Source of the DNA: an uncultured Planctomycetaceae bacterium
GTDB lineage: Bacteria; Planctomycetota; Planctomycetia; Pirellulales; Pirellulaceae
Assembly: GCA_937904535.1 (NCBI GenBank)
Contig: CALELC010000026.1
Coordinates: 1 to 7,294, forward strand
Direction: 5' to 3'
DNA length: 7,294 bases
Under the pieces are notes generated by a model, which saw nothing but the letters and a program-made list of their open reading frames with translations, did not search any database and was not told where the DNA came from. The translations under genes and the position numbers were made by a program. Positions 1-5,222 of this stretch are shown here, in pieces (positions within the stretch are counted from its first letter, which is position 1; each line of letters begins with the position of its first letter).

Positions 1-383
1 CCTTGCCGGTCCGCAGCGAGCAGGACATCGTGGCAGTGCGGCAAATGGTTCGCAAGCTTGCACAGGACCTGAAGTTCAGCTTGGTGGATCAAACCAAAAT
101 GGTGACCGCCGCGAGTGAGCTGGCTCGAAATACGCTTGTGTATGGCGGTGGTGGAGACATGCGCTGGGAGATTCTCACCGACGGTCTCCGATCCGGGCTG
201 CGTCTCACTTTCGAAGACAACGGGCCCGGAATCGCCGACATGGAACTGGCGATGAAGGACGGTTGGACCAGCGGCGGTGGGCTCGGGATGGGCCTACCCG
301 GCGCAAAACGGTTGGTCGGCGAGTTTAGTATCGAAAGTGCACCGGGCGCGGGAACGCGAGTGAGCATCGGGAAATGGAAGTAA
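1..383 (+). CDS. rsbT: RsbT-like serine/threonine switch kinase (5' end outside window)
   Basis: This is a GHKL-fold ATPase of the RsbT family. In characterised stressosomes, RsbT phosphorylates the STAS proteins RsbR and RsbS and, once released, activates a downstream partner. About 126 residues are visible, counted from the TTG at 3-5. They include the N box (E39-L-A-R-N43), the G1 box DNGPG at 72-76 and a glycine-rich lid GGGLGMGLPG at 91-100. The order, the spacing and the C-terminal KW ending resemble Bacillus RsbT, which is about 133 residues long. The first visible residues align just inside the family N-terminus, so only a few codons are probably missing. The TTG at 3-5 could be a start but is more likely internal. 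The stop TAA is at 381-383, 3 bp before the next gene. Family assignment is secure. The direct targets, presumably RsbR/RsbS homologues encoded to the left, are inferred. RsbW-type anti-sigma factors are the main alternative, but the glycine-lid sequence favours RsbT. Confidence 0.9.
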   Translation, partial: LPVRSEQDIVAVRQMVRKLAQDLKFSLVDQTKMVTAASELARNTLVYGGGGDMRWEILTDGLRSGLRLTFEDNGPGIADMELAMKDGWTSGGGLGMGLPGAKRLVGEFSIESAPGAGTRVSIGKWK

Positions 384-386
384 GCG

Positions 387-1478
387 GTGCATAGCAACGA
401 GGTCAATCTGTCGCATCGCGAAACCCAGGTATGCGAACCCGGTGCCACCATGTTCTCCCAAGAAGCGATCCGCGTTGCCGAGTCGAGTCAAATCGGCGAA
501 GTGCGACGTCGAGCCAATCGCTTGGCGGTGAATGCGGGCTTGAATCCCGAGCATTGTGGCCGAGTGGCCATCGTAGCTGCGGAGCTGGCCACCAATTTGG
601 TGAAATATGCTCCCGGCGGCGATGTCCTGCTGCGAACTTACCAGTGGTCGATCGCTGGCTGCTGCGAGTCAGGTGTGGAACTGATCTCGGTCGATCGTGG
701 CTCCGGCATCGCGAACGTTGCTCAAGCGCTGGAGGATGGATTCTCCCACGGCAGTACGCCCGGTAACGGCCTGGGGGCGGTCCGCCGCTTGGCCACCGAG
801 TTCGACATCTACTCCACTGTGCCTGGTGGAACGATTGTCTTCGCGCGGATCGGACTCCCGAGCCGCCGAGCTGCGGGAGCCCGCTTTCAGTGGGGAGCCG
901 TTAATCGGCCGGCACCTCGTGAACAACTGTGCGGCGATACTTGGCGAATTTCCGAACGCGATGGCGAGTTGGCGCTGATGGTCGCCGATGGTTTGGGACA
1001 TGGTCCAGCCGCCGCCGAAGCGGCCGATGCTGCCGCTGCGGCGTTCGAAGAAAATGGCTTTGCACCGCTGGTCGACCTCTTCGAACTGGCAGACCGGAGA
1101 TTGCGACGAACGCGCGGAGCGGCGATCGCAGTGGCACAGATTACCTCGCAACCCCGGCTGCTGAAGTATGTTGGTGTAGGAAACATCGCCGCCAGTTTGC
1201 GATCGCGGCGATCGACGACCGGACGCGGGCTTGTCTCTCATAACGGGACCGTGGGCGCGGAAATGCGGAAGGTCCAGCAATTTGAGCTCGATTGTCCCGA
1301 AGATGCGGTGCTGGTCATGCACTCCGATGGACTGCAGAGTCGCTGGTCGCTCGATGCGTACCCCAGATTGATTCATTGTCACCCAGCTGTGATTGCCAGT
1401 GTGTTATGGCGTGATTTCACGCGCGGCCGTGATGACGTCACGGTTTGTGTGGTTCGCTGTTTGCCCTCGCCCAATTAA
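387..1478 (+). CDS. Fusion of an RsbT/RsbW-like ATPase domain and a SpoIIE/RsbX-type PP2C phosphatase
   Basis: This 363-residue cytoplasmic protein has two domains. Residues about 25-155 form a second GHKL ATPase domain, with N box E66-LATN70, G1 box DRGSG 103-107 and G2 box GNGLG 126-130. Residues about 165-358 form a PP2C-like SpoIIE/RsbX domain. It keeps the acidic metal ligands in CGD (D184), VADGLGHG (D201), HSDG (D314) and RDD (D349/D350), plus GVGN at 263-266. RsbX phosphatases reset stressosomes by dephosphorylating RsbS and RsbR. Here a kinase-type domain sits on the same chain, so the protein could both add and remove phosphates, or use the ATPase domain only for binding; this is inference. 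GTG at 387 is chosen because it lies 3 bp after the rsbT stop and has GGAAG at 376-380. ATG at 450 is an alternative start that would remove 21 poorly conserved residues. The next gene begins 2 bp after the stop. Confidence 0.88.
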   Translation: MHSNEVNLSHRETQVCEPGATMFSQEAIRVAESSQIGEVRRRANRLAVNAGLNPEHCGRVAIVAAELATNLVKYAPGGDVLLRTYQWSIAGCCESGVELISVDRGSGIANVAQALEDGFSHGSTPGNGLGAVRRLATEFDIYSTVPGGTIVFARIGLPSRRAAGARFQWGAVNRPAPREQLCGDTWRISERDGELALMVADGLGHGPAAAEAADAAAAAFEENGFAPLVDLFELADRRLRRTRGAAIAVAQITSQPRLLKYVGVGNIAASLRSRRSTTGRGLVSHNGTVGAEMRKVQQFELDCPEDAVLVMHSDGLQSRWSLDAYPRLIHCHPAVIASVLWRDFTRGRDDVTVCVVRCLPSPN

Positions 1479-1480
1479 GC

Positions 1481-2413
1481 ATGTCATTTCAAACTCGCCC
1501 CAGTGAATCGCTGTCCAAACTGCAACACGAGAACGCTGCGCTTCGCAGCCAAGTGGAACAGTCTGCCAAGCAAGTGGAAGCGCTGCGGGCGGAACTAGCG
1601 GAGACCAATCAAGGTGTGGTAGCGCTGTACGCCGAGCTGGATGATCAAGCCAACGCGCTCCGCGAAGTGTCTGCCCTGAAGAGTCGTTTCCTGTCTTATA
1701 TGAGCCATGAGTTTCGTACCCCGCTCAGCTCGATTCGCAGCATCGTTCGGATTCTGCTGGATCGCATGGACGGGCCGCTGACCGAAGAGCAGGAAAAACA
1801 ACTTCATTTCGTCCAAAGTTCAGCGATCGAACTGAATGATATGGTGAATGACCTGTTGGATCTTGCGAAAATTGAAGCAGGTCGGATCAGCATTTCACCG
1901 GAGTGGTTCGAAATGGTCGATCTGTTCATGGCGTTGCGCGGGATGTTCAAACCCTTGCTGGTGAACACGGAAGTATCACTCGTGCTCGAAGAATCGAACG
2001 ATCTACCGAAGCTCTATACCGACCATCAAAAGCTGTCGCTGATCCTTCGCAATTACATCTCGAACGCTCTGAAGTTCACACAGCGTGGTGAAATCCGAGT
2101 GTCGGCAGAACGCGTCGCCGAGGACAAAGTGATGTTCTCGGTCGCCGATACCGGCATAGGAATCGCCCAAGAGGACCAAGCTGCGATCTTTCAGGATTTC
2201 ATTCAGGGTGATTCGCCGTTGCATAAGAAATGGGTGGGAAGTGGACTCGGGTTGTCGCTCAGTAAGAAAACGGCGGAGCTGCTCGGCGGAAGTGTCGCCA
2301 TGGAGAGCGAACTGGGTGTGGGATCAAAGTTTTCAGTAACGATACCGATCCGATATTCAGGGTTTGGCGGCGAGGGAAGCGATGGCGTAGAAAGCACATT
2401 CCATGAAAGCTGA
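1481..2413 (+). CDS. Sensor histidine kinase with coiled-coil N-terminus and no recognisable sensor domain
   Basis: This is a 310-residue soluble histidine kinase. Residues about 8-70 look like a continuous coiled coil rich in Leu, Glu, Gln and Ala, including the stretch ETNQGVVALYAELDD, which I recognise from kinases of this type. There is no transmembrane helix and no PAS, GAF or REC domain. The HisKA domain follows, with phospho-acceptor H76 in SHEFRTPL. The HATPase domain has N191/N195 in NYISNALKF, DTGIG at 223-227 and GSGLGLSLS at 253-261. ATG 1481 is chosen because it lies 2 bp after the preceding stop; a TTG in frame at 1445 would overlap the phosphatase gene. No Shine-Dalgarno site is visible, so translation is probably coupled to the gene before it. 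The 3' end overlaps the next gene by 11 bp. With no sensor of its own, the kinase probably takes its signal from a protein partner, and the co-encoded RsbT homologue is the obvious candidate (inference). Confidence 0.93.
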   Translation: MSFQTRPSESLSKLQHENAALRSQVEQSAKQVEALRAELAETNQGVVALYAELDDQANALREVSALKSRFLSYMSHEFRTPLSSIRSIVRILLDRMDGPLTEEQEKQLHFVQSSAIELNDMVNDLLDLAKIEAGRISISPEWFEMVDLFMALRGMFKPLLVNTEVSLVLEESNDLPKLYTDHQKLSLILRNYISNALKFTQRGEIRVSAERVAEDKVMFSVADTGIGIAQEDQAAIFQDFIQGDSPLHKKWVGSGLGLSLSKKTAELLGGSVAMESELGVGSKFSVTIPIRYSGFGGEGSDGVESTFHES

Positions 2414-3992
2414 TTCGATACGAATTTTGGTCGTCGACGATAACGCCGCCACTCGGTATTCGACGGCGCGTGTGCTCCGTAGCGTCGGCTGGACGGTGCT
2501 GGAAGCAGCCACGGGCGCCGAAGCGATTGCGAAGGTCAGGGACAACGTCACGTTGGTGATCCTCGACGTGAACTTACCTGATGTCATGGGGTTTGAAGTT
2601 TGTCGCCAAATTCGTACGGTCGAAAAGCTCACCCGTCTGCCGGTGATCCATCTTTCTGCCACGTTCGTTAAAGACGTCGATAAAGTCCATGGTCTCGAAG
2701 CAGGAGCGGACGGATACCTCGTCCATCCCGTCGAACCGCCGGTGTTGATCGCGACAGTCCGGGCGTTCCTGCGCGCCCGCCAGGCAGAAGACGATCGTGA
2801 TCAACTGCTGGTAAGCGAGCGGGCTGCCCGGGCTGAGGCGGAACGCGCCAATCGGTTGAAAGATGAGTTCTTAGCGACGCTCTCTCATGAACTGCGCACA
2901 CCGCTGCATGCGATCATCGGTTGGACGCAATTGCTGAAAATGGGAAGGCTTTCCCGGGAAGAAACGGCGGAGGGCATCAGTGCGATCGAGCGCAATGCCC
3001 ATGCACAGGCGCAGTTGATTTCCGACTTGTTGGATGTGTCTCGGATTACGTCGGGCAAACTGCGATTGGATGTGCAACCGGTTGAGCTAGCCGCAGTCGT
3101 CGAAGCAGCAGTCGATGCGATCTTGCCCGCAGCAACTGCGAAAGGGATTCGCGTGCTGAAACAACTTGAACCGGCGCCAGAACCCGTGCAGGGAGATCCC
3201 TCCAGGCTACAACAGGTCGTGTGGAATCTGGTGAATAATGCTGTCAAGTTCACTCCTGAGCATGGCCAGATCCGGGTCATGCTACGGCGAATCGACGCAG
3301 AGATGGAAATCTCGGTTGTTGATACGGGGCAGGGAATCAGTCCTGAATTGCTGCCGCGAATTTTCGACCGTTTTCTCCAAGCCGATGGCTCGACGACGCG
3401 ACAGCACGGTGGCTTAGGGCTCGGATTGGCAATCGCCAAACAACTGGTGGAGTTGCACGGCGGGACAATTCGTGCCGAAAGCGAAGGGCCTGGCACGGGG
3501 GCCACGTTGATTGTCACCATTCCGCTTACGCCTGCTGAGCAGCCTGCAACCGAGCGCGAAGTTGTCGACCAGCCGGCCACGACGATCGACGAGAGTTCGA
3601 ACGACGCCGTTCGTTTTGACGCTGCCCGTATCCTGGTCGTCGACGATAATACGGACTCGCGGAAGATGCTCTCGCGAGTTCTGACCGATTGCGGCGCTGT
3701 GACAACAGAGGCCGCCAGCTTGATCGAGGCACTGGAGTTGATTGAGAGCTTTCAGCCGCAAGTGCTGGTCAGCGATATCGGGATGCCTGGCGGGGATGGG
3801 TTCGAGCTGATCCGCAAACTCCGCGAAGGCTTGGGTGCTGCTCAACTGCCAGCAATTGCAGTTACGGGATTCGCAGGCCCCGAGGATCGCCGCCGTGCCC
3901 TGCAGGCTGGATACCAGTTGCATGTGTCCAAGCCAGTGGATCCGCTTGAATTAACCAAAGCCATCGCGTCACTCATCGAACAAATCGAATAA
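2403..3992 (+). CDS. Hybrid histidine kinase, REC-HisKA-HATPase-REC
   Basis: This is a 529-residue soluble hybrid kinase. REC1 spans about residues 6-125, with acidic pair D12/D13, phospho-acceptor D55 and S85 at the Ser/Thr switch position. The position of the usual conserved Lys is His108, in LVHPVEP. A short helical linker (about 126-155) leads to HisKA with H162 in SHELRTPL. The HATPase domain has N275/N279 in WNLVNNAVKF, DTGQG at 307-311, the F box FDRFLQAD at 321-328 and GGLGLGLAI at 336-344. A linker at about 377-405 rich in acidic and small residues separates it from REC2 (about 407-527), which is canonical: D414/D415, D458, T488 and K510. There is no membrane segment, Hpt domain or DNA-binding domain. 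The start ATG lies inside the end of the previous gene in another frame, which suggests translational coupling; no clear Shine-Dalgarno site precedes it. The likely role is to relay phosphate from the stressosome-linked kinase to an output encoded elsewhere. Domain calls are secure; the partners are inferred. Confidence 0.95.
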   Translation: MKADSIRILVVDDNAATRYSTARVLRSVGWTVLEAATGAEAIAKVRDNVTLVILDVNLPDVMGFEVCRQIRTVEKLTRLPVIHLSATFVKDVDKVHGLEAGADGYLVHPVEPPVLIATVRAFLRARQAEDDRDQLLVSERAARAEAERANRLKDEFLATLSHELRTPLHAIIGWTQLLKMGRLSREETAEGISAIERNAHAQAQLISDLLDVSRITSGKLRLDVQPVELAAVVEAAVDAILPAATAKGIRVLKQLEPAPEPVQGDPSRLQQVVWNLVNNAVKFTPEHGQIRVMLRRIDAEMEISVVDTGQGISPELLPRIFDRFLQADGSTTRQHGGLGLGLAIAKQLVELHGGTIRAESEGPGTGATLIVTIPLTPAEQPATEREVVDQPATTIDESSNDAVRFDAARILVVDDNTDSRKMLSRVLTDCGAVTTEAASLIEALELIESFQPQVLVSDIGMPGGDGFELIRKLREGLGAAQLPAIAVTGFAGPEDRRRALQAGYQLHVSKPVDPLELTKAIASLIEQIE

Positions 3993-3993
3993 C

Positions 3994-4027
3994 ACAACAG
4001 GGCAAGGCAGATCGCCTGCTCTGTCGT
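3994..4027 (+). terminator. Bulged hairpin just after the hybrid kinase stop codon
   Basis: ACAGGGCAAGGC (3997-4008) pairs with GCCTGCTCTGT (4014-4024) around the 5-base loop AGATC. This gives eleven pairs, one of them G-T, with a single bulged A. Two more pairs (3994/4027 and 3995/4026) extend it past one mismatch. The hairpin begins 1 base after the stop codon of the last operon gene, where a terminator would be expected. No clear U-run follows, so it may be a weak or factor-assisted terminator, or a 3'-end stabiliser. Confidence 0.5.
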
Positions 4028-4399
4028 CGTTCTCCGGTATCTCGCCACGGCCGTCACCGAAGCCGCTGCTGGGCGTATCCGCGTGCACACATCGGGCGAC
4101 TGACAGTGCGAATTTCCGGCACGCTGCGTCGCTCATTTCAGCTTTTCAAGATCACACCGTTCGGCCATGCCATCCGTGGAGGGTGGGCGGCAATGGAGCG
4201 GTCTGATGTCAAATGCTGTCAGCGGCCTTGAAGGTGCTTTGCACATTTGCTTTCTGGTCCCACACCGCGATCCAAATTGCAGCTCGATCCTCCAGTAGGC
4301 ATTTAAATTGCTGTTGGAGACGGACCAGCGGCCTGTCTTGTTAATCAGCGAAGAACCTGTCGGGACTGCGCCGCGCCTTGGTGAGGAGGTTTGGATTGA
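4028..4399. other. Intergenic region with no gene; repeats and a second hairpin before tspO
   Basis: No reading frame here has a convincing start and protein-like composition on either strand, and no tRNA-like fold was seen. AAATTGC occurs twice in the same orientation (4274-4280 and 4305-4311), with starts 31 bp apart; the second copy overlaps the palindrome ATTTAAAT. An imperfect hairpin pairs 4318-4326 with 4330-4338, with one mismatch and one G-T pair, around the loop AGC. It is followed by a T-rich stretch. The tspO promoter presumably lies in this region, but no good -35/-10 pair was found. Confidence 0.6.
4385..4390 (+). promoter_or_regulatory. Strong ribosome binding site for tspO
   Basis: GGAGGT ends 9 bases before the ATG at 4400. 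It is the clearest Shine-Dalgarno match in the window. It fixes the tspO start, because an in-frame TGA at 4397-4399 rules out any earlier start in that frame. Confidence 0.8.
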
Positions 4400-4909
4400 A
4401 TGTCGGACGTGTCTCGCGCCCCATCAGTATTGTCGCCCGGCGCTCAGGCCGGCGGTCTGGCCGTGTTTCTGATCATCTGCTTTGCCGCGGCGGCAATCGG
4501 CGGGATTGTGACTGGACCGGCCATCGATGGCTGGTACGAGACGCTGGAAAAGCCGTCTTGGCAGCCGCCGGCTTGGCTATTCGGCCCCGTTTGGACCGTG
4601 CTGTACTTGCTGATGGCCATCGCCGCGTGGTTGGTATGGCGACAGGCTGGAGCACGCGCCGCCAGCGTGCCGCTCACTTTGTTCGCAACTCAACTCGTGC
4701 TGAACGTCGCTTGGTCTTGGATCTTCTTTGGCCTCCAGCGTCCCGGCTGGGCAGTGCTGGAACTGATCGTGTTGTGGTTAGCGATTGCGGCCACTGCCCT
4801 GGCCTATTATCGCCGGTCCAAGCTGGCCGCGGTGCTGATGTTGCCCTACATCGCCTGGGTTACGTTCGCCGGCGTGCTGAACTTCACCATCTGGCGGCTC
4901 AACTCGTAA
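4400..4909 (+). CDS. tspO: TspO/MBR family five-helix membrane protein
   Basis: This 169-residue protein belongs to the tryptophan-rich sensory protein / peripheral benzodiazepine receptor family. Bacterial members bind porphyrins and cholesterol-like ligands and have been linked to tetrapyrrole handling and stress responses. Five hydrophobic segments are visible at about 18-38, 60-80, 90-110, 115-137 and 141-165. Family hallmarks are WYETLEKPSWQPP (45-57), FGPVWTVLYLLM (61-72), LNVAWSWIFFG (101-111) and PYIAWVTFAGVLN (149-161) with a terminal IWRLN. About 17 residues precede the first helix, slightly longer than in compact family members. The gene has its own strong ribosome binding site and a gap of about 400 bp upstream, so it is probably a separate transcription unit from the signalling operon. 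Co-regulation with that operon is possible but not shown. The identity is very secure; the ligand in this organism is unknown. Confidence 0.96.
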   Translation: MSDVSRAPSVLSPGAQAGGLAVFLIICFAAAAIGGIVTGPAIDGWYETLEKPSWQPPAWLFGPVWTVLYLLMAIAAWLVWRQAGARAASVPLTLFATQLVLNVAWSWIFFGLQRPGWAVLELIVLWLAIAATALAYYRRSKLAAVLMLPYIAWVTFAGVLNFTIWRLNS

Positions 4910-4910
4910 G

Positions 4911-4935
4911 TGCCTGCTGAGCGCTCAATCAGGCA
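4911..4935 (+). terminator. Short inverted repeat after tspO
   Basis: TGCCTG (4911-4916) pairs with CAGGCA (4930-4935) across a 13-base loop that contains the small palindrome GAGCGCTC. It lies 1 base after the tspO stop codon. Its position suggests a transcript end, but the stem is short and no U-run follows, so the call is tentative. Confidence 0.35.
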
Positions 4936-5222
4936 GGTACCCTCGCGCCGACTTCCAGTGCCTTGGCCAAGTGCGGCTAGGAGACAGCCGGTTTGTGGCG
5001 GGCTGATTCTTAACGAGGGCGGCGTGAGACCGGCTACCGCTGCTACGGCAGGGCTTTCCACGCATGTCAGCTGAACACCGCTTTGACTTGAACGCTTCAA
5101 TCGACGCGATTGGCAAGTAGCGGCGTCTCGCTTTCATTACACAATTCTAGCGATGCCCGGCTGGCTTGCTGGACGGGCTGCGTGATCATCCGGCCCTCAC
5201 CTTCTTCACCGGCAGGTTGCTG
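4936..5222. other. Intergenic region with no gene; scattered inverted repeats
   Basis: No credible gene was seen on either strand, and no tRNA or rRNA signature. The region holds the perfect 10-bp palindrome CTTGGCCAAG (4962-4971), flanked by AGTGC direct repeats at 4957-4961 and 4970-4974. It also holds a perfect 7-bp inverted repeat, AGCCGGT (4986-4992) and ACCGGCT (5029-5035), enclosing 36 bases. It must carry the promoter and leader of the ceramidase-like gene unless that gene is read through from tspO. Confidence 0.55.

Noticed and set aside
669..1382. Long minus-strand open frame opposite the phosphatase gene
   Set aside because: It lies entirely antisense to a gene with clear GHKL and PP2C motifs, and its own translation is Arg/Ser/Pro-rich with no recognisable domain. 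It is a shadow frame.
2885..3580. Minus-strand open frame of 231 codons opposite the hybrid kinase
   Set aside because: The translation is low in complexity (Ser, Cys, Pro, Ala) and mirrors the codon bias of the real kinase gene on the + strand.
4100..4220. Inverted CTGACAG / CTGTCAG pair about 110 bp apart
   Set aside because: Seven-base matches at this distance are expected by chance, and nothing resembling an element lies between them.
4277..4307. Possible tspO promoter, TTGCAG and TTTAAA
   Set aside because: Only 3 of 6 and 4 of 6 bases match the consensus and the spacing is 19 bp, which is no better than chance.
4378..4920. Overlapping + strand frame across the tspO region
   Set aside because: The TspO frame has all family motifs and a good ribosome binding site. 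The alternative frame is Arg-rich and matches nothing recognisable.
5110..5138. Possible promoter for the ceramidase-like gene, TTGGCA and TTCATT with a 17-bp spacer
   Set aside because: The -35 box is good (5 of 6) but the -10 box matches only 3 of 6, so it is not firm enough to annotate.
5153..5185. Ten-codon frame starting at ATG 5153
   Set aside because: It is very short, has no ribosome binding site and is not in frame with the downstream gene; it could be a leader peptide but nothing supports that.
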